DNA of 29,226 nt from WTAW01 sp964406575 (GTDB lineage: Bacteria > Acidobacteriota > Aminicenantia > Aminicenantales > Aminicenantaceae). The translations under genes and the position numbers were made by a program. The stretch lies in the NCBI GenBank assembly GCA_964406575.1, contig CAYOSH010000041.1, forward strand, positions 1 through 29,226, given 5' to 3'. The notes beneath the pieces were generated by a model. That model saw only the letters and a program-made list of their open reading frames with translations, was not told where the DNA came from and made no database searches. Positions 16,001 through 23,743 of this stretch are shown piece after piece (position 1 is the stretch's first letter; the number at the start of each line of letters is the position of its first letter).

Positions 16001-16297
16001 GTAAGCATCCTTTAATCCATAATCGGTTGAACGTAAGTTACGATATTAAGTGTCCCCATTGTGTGGTGGAGAAAACCGTGAGAAGGGCTGGACGGGCATG
16101 GTACATTTCCTATTGGGAGATGTGAGGGAAGTCCGGAGCCGAGCCTATAAACATAAGGCCAGTTCCTTGTGATGTAGGGTCCATTCCCCGAATGGACCGA
16201 GAAAAAACGGACCGTTTGGGAAACGGTCTCTACATTTCAAGAGAACAATCACCAATTGGGACACTCGAATTCTACTCATCACGGATTTAAGGATGCT
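16001..16297 (-). repeat. Interspersed MITE-like repeat, copy C, carrying a nested REP doublet
   Basis: The outer ends are GTAAGCATCCTTTAATCC (16001-16018) and ATCACGGATTTAAGGATGCT (16278-16297), which are inverted relative to each other. The inner ends are AGTGTCCCCATTG (16049-16061) and CAATTGGGACACTC (about 16253-16266). The core is in the opposite orientation to copies A and B (GAGAAGGGCTGGACGGGCAT). The part of the core present in A, B and D as a second hairpin is replaced here by unrelated sequence from about 16143 that includes the REP doublet. It occupies two thirds of the gap between folC and the ATP synthase genes. Confidence 0.8.
16174..16233. repeat. GTAG-type REP/inverted-REP doublet (BIME-like)
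   Basis: The 60-base unit starts with GTAG and ends with CTAC. Its left half holds the hairpin GGTCCATTC-CCC-GAATGGACC and its right half the hairpin GACCGTTT-GGG-AAACGGTC. Two opposed hairpins, each with a GTAG foot, is the arrangement recognised by REP-associated tyrosine transposases (RAYTs). No RAYT gene is in the window. Confidence 0.65.
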
Positions 16298-16316
16298 CCT
16301 GATGATTGAGGATAGG

Positions 16317-16345
16317 TTGCATTTTGGTGTGATTAGTGTTAAATT
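16317..16345 (+). promoter_or_regulatory. Candidate sigma-70-type promoter for the ATP synthase genes
   Basis: TTGCAT (16317-16322) and TAAATT (16340-16345) are separated by 17 bases and lie 40 bases before the first b-subunit ATG. The -35 hexamer is the same as in the stronger promoter candidate at 25069. The -10 match is only fair (4 of 6 to TATAAT). Confidence 0.4.
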
Positions 16346-16385
16346 TTCCTCTAATTTTTGTCTTGAAAGTTAATGATCTTTTGCC

Positions 16386-16802
16386 ATGTTAGCCGTTGAT
16401 GCCACTCTCTTAATCGTTTTTTTTATCGTCTGGATTCTTCTTATAGCGCTTAGAAAAGTCTTTTTTAATCCCATCCGCAGCATCCTGGACAAACGCGAGA
16501 AGACCATTCAAAACAACCTCAATGCCGGTCAAGAAGCGGCAGCTCAGCACGAACTAAACATCCAAAAGATCGAAGAAAGCCTCAAAGCCGCTCGAATCTC
16601 AGCAAAAGAGACCCAGGAGCAATTTGCTGCCGAGGCTTTAAGGGAAAAAGAAAGGATGCTCACAGAGATTGCGCAAGAATGCCGGGCAAGAGTTGAAGAA
16701 GCAAAGGGTGTTCTGGAAAAACAAACAAAAGATCTCAAAAAGGATTTGGCAGCTGAAAGCAAAGCCTTATCCGAAGAAATCGAGCAGAGGTTGCTCCATT
16801 GA
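16386..16802 (+). CDS. atpF: ATP synthase F0 subunit b' (short b-type)
   Basis: This 138-residue protein has one N-terminal membrane helix (residues 4-24) followed by KVFFNPIRSILDKRE and a long charged coiled coil, the plan of F0 b subunits that form the peripheral stalk. It is shorter than a typical b (about 156) and is the first of two b-type genes, so b' is the better label, although b and b' cannot be told apart with certainty. It opens the cluster b', b, delta, alpha, gamma, beta, epsilon. Its stop overlaps the TTG start of the next gene. Confidence 0.87.
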   Translation: MLAVDATLLIVFFIVWILLIALRKVFFNPIRSILDKREKTIQNNLNAGQEAAAQHELNIQKIEESLKAARISAKETQEQFAAEALREKERMLTEIAQECRARVEEAKGVLEKQTKDLKKDLAAESKALSEEIEQRLLH

Positions 16803-17383
16803 TAATCCGAAAAATTCCTTTTATCCTGATTCTCGCTGTTTTGCCCCTTTTGCTCTTCATGTCTGTCGAAGAAGGGCACCATGATGCCAATTCCATGGCT
16901 TTTATTGCGAAAGTGTTCAATTTTATCGTACTTTTTGGAGGATTGGCGTACCTTCTGCGGAAACCGATCGTACAATTCTTGGAGAGCCGGGCTGCGGGTA
17001 TCAAAAAAACTATCCATGATGCGGAAGAATCGCATCGTGGAGCGGTTAGCGACTTGGAGAGAACAGAAAAACGACTGCATGAATTGAGCCGGGAAGTGGA
17101 TGAACTCAAACAGCGGTCGACCGAGGAGGGTCAGAAAGAAAAAGAGCGGATACTCAAAAAGGCCAGGGAAGAAGGCCAGAGAATGAAGCAGGCTGTGGAG
17201 CAGGAGATCGAAATGCTCTCCAGAGCGGGGGTCAGAGCCTTGAAAGAGTATGCGATCTCTCTGGCAGCCGCCGAGGCGGCGGAGAGGATCCAAAAACGCC
17301 TCACTCCCGAGAAACACATGCTGCTCATCGATGACTCCATCGAAAGGTTAGAAGGTCTGTATGAAAAGGCGCATTCTGGTTAA
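16799..17383 (+). CDS. atpF: ATP synthase F0 subunit b, with N-terminal signal-like segment
   Basis: This 194-residue b-type subunit has two hydrophobic segments. Residues 5-21 look like a signal peptide, as in several delta-proteobacterial b subunits, and residues 32-53 are the membrane anchor (AKVFNFIVLFGGLAYLLRKP). A coiled coil runs from about 60 to 145, ahead of a C-terminal delta-contacting region (EAAERIQKRL). It starts at TTG within the TTGA overlap with the preceding stop. The downstream atpH start lies 23 bases inside this gene, so the three genes are tightly coupled. Together with the first b gene it implies a heterodimeric peripheral stalk. Confidence 0.87.
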   Translation: MIIRKIPFILILAVLPLLLFMSVEEGHHDANSMAFIAKVFNFIVLFGGLAYLLRKPIVQFLESRAAGIKKTIHDAEESHRGAVSDLERTEKRLHELSREVDELKQRSTEEGQKEKERILKKAREEGQRMKQAVEQEIEMLSRAGVRALKEYAISLAAAEAAERIQKRLTPEKHMLLIDDSIERLEGLYEKAHSG

Positions 17384-17903
17384 GAGGTATTCTCAAGGCC
17401 TCATAAACGCCATCAGTGATGATGAGGAGTTTAACGCTGTCCAGGAAGAACTCCGCGGCTTTGAGAACCTGCTCGCTTCCCACGAGAAGCTACAGGAGAT
17501 CCTCCATAGCCCTTTCCTTCCTTTAACCAAAAGGAAAGAATTGACGAATGATCTCCTGAAAACGTTGTCCTATAGGCCAAAAACCTCCCGTTTTATCGCT
17601 CTCTGTGTGGCCAATGACCGCCTGGATTTTTTGCCAGAAATTCTGGATTTTTTGCCCGAGCTGTGGAATGAGGAGAAGGGCGTATCTACGTTCGAGGTCT
17701 CTTCGGTCGTTCCTCTGACTGAGGCCCAAAAAGAAAAGCTGAAGGGAAAATTGGAGTTGCTTGAAAAAAGGCCCGTGTCTTTGAAATACAGGAGCGACTC
17801 GACTTTGGTCGGAGGGCTCTCCATCAGGCGGGGAAACATCATTTATGATGTCTCTATTCGAGGCAACTTGGACAGGCTCAAAGAAATTATAATTGAAGGA
17901 TGA
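17361..17903 (+). CDS. atpH: ATP synthase F1 subunit delta
   Basis: This 180-residue OSCP/delta family protein caps the alpha3beta3 head and joins it to the b stalk. The N-terminal helical domain (about 1-105) contains AKRYSQGL-like KRYSQGLINAI, and the C-terminal part has the conserved ending SDSTLVGGLSIRRGNIIYDVSI. Length is standard. It overlaps the upstream b gene by 23 bases. The atpA start lies within or just after its stop. Confidence 0.92.
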   Translation: MKRRILVKRYSQGLINAISDDEEFNAVQEELRGFENLLASHEKLQEILHSPFLPLTKRKELTNDLLKTLSYRPKTSRFIALCVANDRLDFLPEILDFLPELWNEEKGVSTFEVSSVVPLTEAQKEKLKGKLELLEKRPVSLKYRSDSTLVGGLSIRRGNIIYDVSIRGNLDRLKEIIIEG

Positions 17904-17910
17904 AGTGAAA

Positions 17911-19425
17911 ATGGACCTAAAGGCCGATGAAATAACCAAGATTATACAGCGTCAGATCGAAGGATACGAAACAGCTGTGGATATCAAAGAGGTGGGAACG
18001 GTCACCTCTGTAGGAGATGGAATTGCCAATGTTTATGGGTTGGACCGCGTGATGTACAACGAGCTGTTGTCTTTTCCCAATGATGTCTATGGCCTGGCAC
18101 TCAACCTGGAGGAAGAGAATGTGGGGGTCGTCCTCTTAGGAGAAAGCCATCTCATCAAGGAGGGAAATCTGGTCAAGCGGACACACAAGATCATGCAGGT
18201 GCCCTCGGGCCCGTCGCTCGTTGGCCGCGTGGTCAATCCCCTGGGTGTCCCCCTCGATGAGAAAGGCCCTATCCAGAGCGATGTGTTCATGGTGGTCGAA
18301 CGTCTTGCTCCGGGAGTTGTGGAACGCCTCCCCGTTAGAGAGCCACTGCAGACGGGAATAAAAGCTATCGACAGCATGATCCCCATCGGAAGGGGACAGA
18401 GAGAGTTGATCATCGGAGACCGCCAGACCGGAAAAACAGCCATCGCCATCGATACCATCATCAATCAAAAGGGAAAAGACGTCATTTGTATCTATGTCGC
18501 CATCGGTCAGAAAAACTCGACTGTTGCCCAGATCATCAAAGTTCTTGAAGATCACGGGGCCTTGGATTATTCGATCATCGTAGCGGCCTCGGCCAGCGAT
18601 CCCTCCCCGCTCCAGTATTTGGCTCCCTACAGCGGCTGTGCCATAGGTGAGTATTTTAGGGACAAAGGGAAACATGCCCTTCTCATCTATGACGACCTGT
18701 CCAAACACGCCGCCGCTTACCGGGAGATTTCGCTCCTCTTGCGGCGTCCCCCCGGGCGGGAGGCCTATCCCGGAGATGTGTTCTATCTCCATTCCCGGCT
18801 TCTGGAGAGAGCCGCCAAGCTCAATGACGAAAATGGAGGGGGTTCACTCACAGCATTACCGATCATTGAAACCCAGGCTGGCGATGTCTCCGGTTATATA
18901 CCGACGAATGTCATATCCATCACCGATGGCCAGATCTACCTGGAGTCCGAGCTGTTCAATGCCGGCATCCGGCCTGCCATCAATGTGGGCATCTCCGTCT
19001 CTCGAGTGGGCGGGAATGCTCAGATAAAAGCGATGAAGCAAGTGGCGGGCAAACTTCGTCTGGACCTGGCGCAGTACAGGGAGCTTGTTACTTTTGCCCA
19101 ATTCGGCACCGAGCTGGATAAGGCAAGCCAGGCTCAACTCGATCGAGGAGAACGATTGACAGAGACCCTGAAACAAGACCAGTATGCGCCTCTGGATGTG
19201 ATCGACCAGATTCTGATCATCTTTGCGGGGAATAGAGGTTACTTGGATGAGTTCGCTGTGTCTGAGATCCAAAAGTATGAGAGGGATCTTTACGTATATT
19301 TTAGCGAAAATTTTTCCGACCTGTTGAGAAAGATCGGTGAGGCAAAGGCTATCGATGCCGATGCCGACGCAGCTCTCAACTCAGCCTTCGAAGAATTCAA
19401 CACAAAGTTCAAGGAAGCGAACTAA
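17911..19425 (+). CDS. atpA: ATP synthase F1 subunit alpha
   Basis: The non-catalytic nucleotide-binding subunit of the F1 head, 504 residues from the chosen ATG. The P-loop GDRQTGKT falls at 169-176, the same numbering as the E. coli protein, which supports ATG 17911 over the in-frame TTG at 17893. AAGGA lies about ten bases upstream. Other family blocks are VTSVGDGIANVYGL at the N-terminus, YAPYSGCA-like LAPYSGCAIGEYF, and ISVSRVGGNAQIKAMK, which holds the conserved Arg of the alpha/beta interface (SVSRVGG). No truncation or insertion is seen. Confidence 0.96.
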   Translation: MDLKADEITKIIQRQIEGYETAVDIKEVGTVTSVGDGIANVYGLDRVMYNELLSFPNDVYGLALNLEEENVGVVLLGESHLIKEGNLVKRTHKIMQVPSGPSLVGRVVNPLGVPLDEKGPIQSDVFMVVERLAPGVVERLPVREPLQTGIKAIDSMIPIGRGQRELIIGDRQTGKTAIAIDTIINQKGKDVICIYVAIGQKNSTVAQIIKVLEDHGALDYSIIVAASASDPSPLQYLAPYSGCAIGEYFRDKGKHALLIYDDLSKHAAAYREISLLLRRPPGREAYPGDVFYLHSRLLERAAKLNDENGGGSLTALPIIETQAGDVSGYIPTNVISITDGQIYLESELFNAGIRPAINVGISVSRVGGNAQIKAMKQVAGKLRLDLAQYRELVTFAQFGTELDKASQAQLDRGERLTETLKQDQYAPLDVIDQILIIFAGNRGYLDEFAVSEIQKYERDLYVYFSENFSDLLRKIGEAKAIDADADAALNSAFEEFNTKFKEAN

Positions 19426-20319
19426 ATGCCTGCCCTGATAGACCTTCGCAAGCGTATCAAGAGCGTGCGCAACACACAACAGATCACGCAGGCTATGAAA
19501 ACTGTCGCCACGGCAAAATTCCAGAAGGCCCAGCGGATAGTCTTGGAGTCGAGGCCCCGATGGCACGATTCTCCCGAGCTCGTTTCAGAAGCGGCATTCT
19601 GGGCCCCCCGTTCCCTACACCCGCTGCTTGCCAAAAGAGAAGAAAAGAGCGTCGTTGGGCTGGTCATCACTTCGGACAAAGGGCTGGCCGGCGCCTTCAA
19701 TTCGAATCTCCTGGTGCGGACAGCGGCTTTCTTCGCAGAGAAAGGCGAAAAGAGTGATATCCAGCTCGTCCTGATCGGGAAGAAGGCCGTTCAGTTTTTT
19801 AAGAAAACCGGTCTTCCCATTTTGCGATCGTATTTCGGCCAAGTTCACACATTTACGGCTGAGGATTGTTCACAGTTGGCCCGTTTCCTCATGGAGCTAT
19901 ACATATTGAGCAAAACCGATGCTGTCTACGTGGCCTACAATGAATTCAAATCCATTCTGGCTCCCCGTGTGGTCATCACGAAATTGCTCCCGATCGAGTT
20001 TTCCGGAGATGTTGAAAAGGCCGCTGGGGAAGGGGAGATGAACCTCTCGAGCAGCCAGAGGCCTGACTGGGACCCAGGGGTGCTTCCTCTGATCCATTCT
20101 TTAGTCCCGCACCATGTGGAAAACCAGATCCAGCATTTTTTCTTCGAATCATCGGCTGCGGAACATGCCGCACGAATGATGGCCATGGACAATGCCACCA
20201 AGAATGCGGAGGAATTGATAGATGACCTCACGCTGGTTTTGAATAAAATCAGACAGGCTTCAATAACCAAAGAGCTCCTGGAGATCATGTCTGCTGTTGA
20301 AGCCTTGGCGAAAAAATAG
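19426..20319 (+). CDS. atpG: ATP synthase F1 subunit gamma
   Basis: The central rotor shaft subunit, 297 residues. The N-terminal helix carries LRKRIKSVRNTQQITQAMKT, the central domain has TSDKGLAGAFNSNL, and the C-terminal helix has AMDNATKNAEELIDDLTL and the near-terminal EIMSAVEAL; all are conserved in the family. The ATG directly follows the atpA stop, with a purine-rich AAGGAAG inside the end of atpA as the ribosome binding site. Length is near normal. Confidence 0.95.
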   Translation: MPALIDLRKRIKSVRNTQQITQAMKTVATAKFQKAQRIVLESRPRWHDSPELVSEAAFWAPRSLHPLLAKREEKSVVGLVITSDKGLAGAFNSNLLVRTAAFFAEKGEKSDIQLVLIGKKAVQFFKKTGLPILRSYFGQVHTFTAEDCSQLARFLMELYILSKTDAVYVAYNEFKSILAPRVVITKLLPIEFSGDVEKAAGEGEMNLSSSQRPDWDPGVLPLIHSLVPHHVENQIQHFFFESSAAEHAARMMAMDNATKNAEELIDDLTLVLNKIRQASITKELLEIMSAVEALAKK

Positions 20320-20337
20320 ATTTTCGAGGAGAAGAGA

Positions 20338-21924
20338 ATGAGTGATGCGAGGCCTAAGGCCGAAAAAAAAGCTCAAGATGCCTCCACGCGGAAAACAACG
20401 GACGGAACCAAACACAAAAAAGGGGAGAAGGCAAGGGAAGGACGTGTCATCCAGATCATCGGCCCTGTTGTTGATGTCGCATTCAAAGATATCGAGCTTC
20501 CCGAGATCTATAATGCCCTACGGATCACGAGCGAAGGGTTCGACAGCTACTCTCCTCATGAAGAGGATGACACAAAAAAGAGATCTGGAATCCGGGCGAA
20601 CGAAGACATGACGAGCGATTTCCGAACCTCCCTACCCGTGGATATCATCGTAGAAGTCGAACAGCACCTCGGTGAGGATAAGGTTCGGTGTGTATCCATG
20701 CATCCGACGGATGGACTGGCCCGGGGAATGAAAGCCATCGACCTGGAAGGCCCCATCCAAGTTCCTGTGGGAGAGGCCACTCTAGGAAGAGTGATGAATG
20801 TCATCGGAGAGCCGGTGGATCATCAGGGCCCCATCAATGCGTCTGTCAAATATCCTATCCATCGACTGCCCCCTTCATTGGAACAGCAGAGCACGACGCT
20901 CGAGATGTTCGAGACAGGGATCAAAGTTATCGACCTCATCCAGCCGTTTCTCAAGGGTGGAAAGATCGGCCTTTTCGGAGGAGCCGGTGTGGGCAAGACG
21001 GTCATCATCATGGAATTGATCCACAACGTTGCCCAGGAACATGGAGGATATTCTGTTTTTGCCGGAGTGGGGGAACGGACACGCGAGGGTAACGACCTGT
21101 GGCTGGAAATGAAGGAGTCCGGAGTCATCGAAAAAACATCGCTCATCTACGGTCAGATGACAGAACCCCCTGGGGCACGCCTCCGCGTCGGTTTGGCCGC
21201 CCTTTCTGTGGCGGAATACTTCAGGGATGAGATGAATCAGGATATTCTCCTCTTCATCGACAACATATTTCGATTCGTGCAGGCGGGCTCAGAGGTCTCG
21301 GCTTTACTGGGGCGAATGCCGTCAGCTGTGGGATACCAGCCCAACCTGGCGACAGAACTGGGAGAGCTGGAAGAAAGGATCACCTCGACACAAAAAGGAT
21401 CGATCACTTCTGTACAGGCCATTTATGTGCCCGCCGATGATTTTACGGATCCGGCGCCGGCGACGACCTTTTCTCACCTGGACGCAACGACCAACCTGTC
21501 CCGAGCGTTGACGGAAATGGGGATCTACCCCGCAGTCGACCCCTTGGCATCTTACTCGCGCATCCTGGATGCCCGAGTTATCGGAGAGGAACACTATGCG
21601 GTTGCCCGTCAGGTCAAGGAGATCCTGCAACGATATAAAGATCTTCAGGACATCATCACCATTCTCGGCATGGAGGAATTGTCTGAAGAGGACAAGGTCA
21701 TCGTGGCTCGGGCCAGAAAAATACAGAGGTTCTTCTCGCAGCCATTTAGTGTGGCCGAAGAGTTTACGGGAAGACCGGGCAAATATGTCCCCATCCAGGA
21801 GACAGTCAGGGGATTCAAGGAAATAGTCGAAGGGCAGCATGATGATAAGCCCGAGCAGGCATTCTACATGGTCGGTGGAATCGATGATGTGGCCCAAAGA
21901 ACCGAGGATCTGAGAACTGCATGA
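20338..21924 (+). CDS. atpD: ATP synthase F1 subunit beta, enlarged by an N-terminal extension and a crown-domain insertion
   Basis: The catalytic subunit of the F1 head. The P-loop GGAGVGKT is at 214-221, against 149-156 in E. coli, and GERTREGNDLW, the Walker B region ILLFIDNIFRF and ALLGRMPSAVGYQPNLA are intact, so catalysis should be normal. At 528 residues it is about 60-65 longer than usual. A Lys-rich tail (residues 1-34) precedes GRVIQIIGPVVDV, and about 35 mostly polar residues (67-101) interrupt the beta-barrel between IYNALRI and IIVEVEQHLG. Both additions are in frame, with no sign of a sequencing error. AGGAGAAG lies just before the ATG. Confidence 0.95.
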   Translation: MSDARPKAEKKAQDASTRKTTDGTKHKKGEKAREGRVIQIIGPVVDVAFKDIELPEIYNALRITSEGFDSYSPHEEDDTKKRSGIRANEDMTSDFRTSLPVDIIVEVEQHLGEDKVRCVSMHPTDGLARGMKAIDLEGPIQVPVGEATLGRVMNVIGEPVDHQGPINASVKYPIHRLPPSLEQQSTTLEMFETGIKVIDLIQPFLKGGKIGLFGGAGVGKTVIIMELIHNVAQEHGGYSVFAGVGERTREGNDLWLEMKESGVIEKTSLIYGQMTEPPGARLRVGLAALSVAEYFRDEMNQDILLFIDNIFRFVQAGSEVSALLGRMPSAVGYQPNLATELGELEERITSTQKGSITSVQAIYVPADDFTDPAPATTFSHLDATTNLSRALTEMGIYPAVDPLASYSRILDARVIGEEHYAVARQVKEILQRYKDLQDIITILGMEELSEEDKVIVARARKIQRFFSQPFSVAEEFTGRPGKYVPIQETVRGFKEIVEGQHDDKPEQAFYMVGGIDDVAQRTEDLRTA

Positions 21925-22196
21925 ACGAATCCCTGCCTTCATCCCTCAGGCTTCGTGTGATCACATCTCACCAAGTTCTCGTGGATGAGGACGTGAATGA
22001 GGTCTCCATCCCGAGCCTTGAAGGGTACTTGGGTATTCTTCCGGGCCACAGGAACCTGCTCATGGCTTTGGGGAAAGGATCTATCGGTTATGGGAAAGCC
22101 AGGACAAAAAAACAGGTCCAGGTGAAAGGAGGATATGCCAGAGTCCAGCCCGACAGTATTCTTGTCTTTACGGAATTGGATGAAGACGCGCCCTGA
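21921..22196 (+). CDS. atpC: ATP synthase F1 subunit epsilon, N-terminal domain only
   Basis: This 91-residue protein matches the beta-sandwich domain of epsilon, with LRVITSHQVLVDEDVNEVSI, PSLEGYLGILPGH and the closing VKGGYARVQPDSILVFTE. The C-terminal two-helix domain that inhibits ATP hydrolysis in many bacteria is absent; the stop comes at the domain boundary, as in other short epsilon subunits. The ATG overlaps the atpD stop by four bases. It is the last ATP synthase gene here; genes for the a and c subunits are not in the window. Confidence 0.9.
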   Translation: MNESLPSSLRLRVITSHQVLVDEDVNEVSIPSLEGYLGILPGHRNLLMALGKGSIGYGKARTKKQVQVKGGYARVQPDSILVFTELDEDAP

Positions 22197-22203
22197 CGGA
22201 CCG

Positions 22204-22938
22204 ATGATGGGTGAAGACGAGTCGTTCGACACCTTTTACCATGGACGCATTCGGGTCCTCCAGAAAAAAAGAGGCTATCGTTTTTCCGTCGATGCCCCGC
22301 TCCTGGCAGATTTCATCCAGACACAGGAAACGGATAGACTGCTCGAACTCGGAACAGGAAGCGGGATCATTGCACTGCTCCTGAGCATCAAGCCGTTCAT
22401 GCGCCTGACTGCCTTGGAGATTCAGGAGTCTTTGATAGACCTGGCCCAGCGCAATGTCCGGCTCAATAACCTTGAGGACCGGATCGAGGTTGTCCGTGCC
22501 GACCTTAGGACGTATTCCAGTGAACAGAGATATGATGTTGTTTTTTCCAATCCCCCTTATATCAAGAAGAAATCAGGGTATTTGAGTCCATCGGACGAGA
22601 AATCCGTAGCAAAACACGAGTTAAAGTGTACAATTTTTGATATAATGCAAAAAACCGAAAAATTGCTGAAGGCGCAAGGAGTGGCGTATTTTGTATATCC
22701 TGCGATCCGAAAAGAAGATTTTATGCGAGCGACAGAAGACGTGCGATTGAAACTCAGAAGCATCCGCTATATCCATCCTCACAGACATAGCGATCCGAAT
22801 CTTTTTCTTGTGAGTTGCGACCGGCTCACTCGGGAGACCCAGCAGCTTCCGCCGCTCATCCTCTACGATCGGGATGGAGAGTACACACGGGAAGCGCAGA
22901 GCATATTTTCAGGGAGGATCCATGGGCCGACTCTTTAA
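22204..22938 (+). CDS. TrmN6/YfiC-like tRNA adenine-N6 methyltransferase family protein
   Basis: This protein of about 244 residues is a class I methyltransferase with motif I LLELGTGSGIIALLL, an acidic beta-2 end (ALEIQ) and the catalytic NPPY tetrad at 116-119, which marks N6-adenine and related amino-methylating enzymes. The N-terminal FDTFYHGRIRVLQKKRGYRFSVDAPLLADF fits the TrmN6 (tRNA1Val A37) family. I start it at ATG 22204, just after atpC; the frame stays open to 22135 inside atpC, but that would mean a long overlap with non-family sequence. The last 17 bases overlap the exporter permease gene. A different RNA or protein substrate cannot be excluded. Confidence 0.85.
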   Translation: MMGEDESFDTFYHGRIRVLQKKRGYRFSVDAPLLADFIQTQETDRLLELGTGSGIIALLLSIKPFMRLTALEIQESLIDLAQRNVRLNNLEDRIEVVRADLRTYSSEQRYDVVFSNPPYIKKKSGYLSPSDEKSVAKHELKCTIFDIMQKTEKLLKAQGVAYFVYPAIRKEDFMRATEDVRLKLRSIRYIHPHRHSDPNLFLVSCDRLTRETQQLPPLILYDRDGEYTREAQSIFSGRIHGPTL

Positions 22939-23743
22939 GAACCTGGTGGATCTGTACAAGTACAGAGTCCTTATCCAGAACCTTGTCAGCCGCGAGTTGA
23001 AGGCCCGTTATCGGGGCACAGTCTTGGGATTTTTCTGGTCTTTTTTCAATCCTCTCCTTCTGTTGATCGTGTATACGGTTGTCTTCGGTTTTATCATCAT
23101 GCCCAGAGATCCATCGTTCGAGAGTTCGCCCTGGATGTATGCGCTCTTCCTCTTCTGCGGATTGCTGCCCTGGCAGGTATGGTTCGTCGCGTCATCCCTC
23201 GAGTCGGCCAACGTATTGATCATTCAAGGAAATCTGATAAAAAAGATTCTCTTCCCCGTGGAGATCCTTCCGGTTGTTGTCGTTGCGAGCAATTTCGTTC
23301 ATTTTCTCTTTGGACTCCCCATCCTCCTGATATTTGTCCCGATCTTGGGCGGCCATTATACGCCGTATCTCCTCCTCTTACCCGTGGTCATTTTGGTTCA
23401 ATTTGTGTTCACCCTTGGATTCAGTTTTTTTGTCTCCTCCCTGACCGTGCATTTCAGGGATATCAAGGACATCCTGGCGAACTTGCTGACTTTCTGGTTT
23501 TTTGCCACGCCTATTATCTATCCCATGACCTTTCACACGGTCGAGAAATCCTCTCTTCTCAAGACTCTCTTGAACCTGAATCCCATGACACATATCATGC
23601 AGGGCTATCAGTACTGTATTTTCTATGGGGAGCTCTTTCGGTGGAAAAGACTGGGTATCACCTTGATCCTGTCTCTCGTTTTGCTGTTCGTCGGATACTT
23701 AATATTTGACAGACTTCGGGATTCTTTTCCCGAGGAGGTGTAA
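22922..23743 (+). CDS. wzm: ABC-2 type polysaccharide exporter permease (Wzm-like)
   Basis: This inner-membrane permease of 273 residues has six hydrophobic segments and the family opening LIQNLVSRELKARYRGTVLGFFWSFFNPLLL, which includes the N-terminal amphipathic region of O-antigen/teichoic-acid exporters. The conserved ATPIIYPM-like FFATPIIYPMTF and LLNLNPMTHIMQGYQ occur in the C-terminal half. ATG 22922 has GGGAGG five bases upstream and begins MGRLFKNL; the open frame back to 22874 lies inside the methyltransferase gene and lacks such a site. It pairs with the ATPase immediately downstream to export a lipid-linked glycan across the inner membrane. Confidence 0.92.
   Translation: MGRLFKNLVDLYKYRVLIQNLVSRELKARYRGTVLGFFWSFFNPLLLLIVYTVVFGFIIMPRDPSFESSPWMYALFLFCGLLPWQVWFVASSLESANVLIIQGNLIKKILFPVEILPVVVVASNFVHFLFGLPILLIFVPILGGHYTPYLLLLPVVILVQFVFTLGFSFFVSSLTVHFRDIKDILANLLTFWFFATPIIYPMTFHTVEKSSLLKTLLNLNPMTHIMQGYQYCIFYGELFRWKRLGITLILSLVLLFVGYLIFDRLRDSFPEEV

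Noticed and set aside
16544..17317. A 257-codon open frame antisense to the two b-subunit genes
   Set aside because: Its composition (Phe, Leu and Ser rich) is what the reverse of a charged coiled coil gives, and the sense genes are clear.
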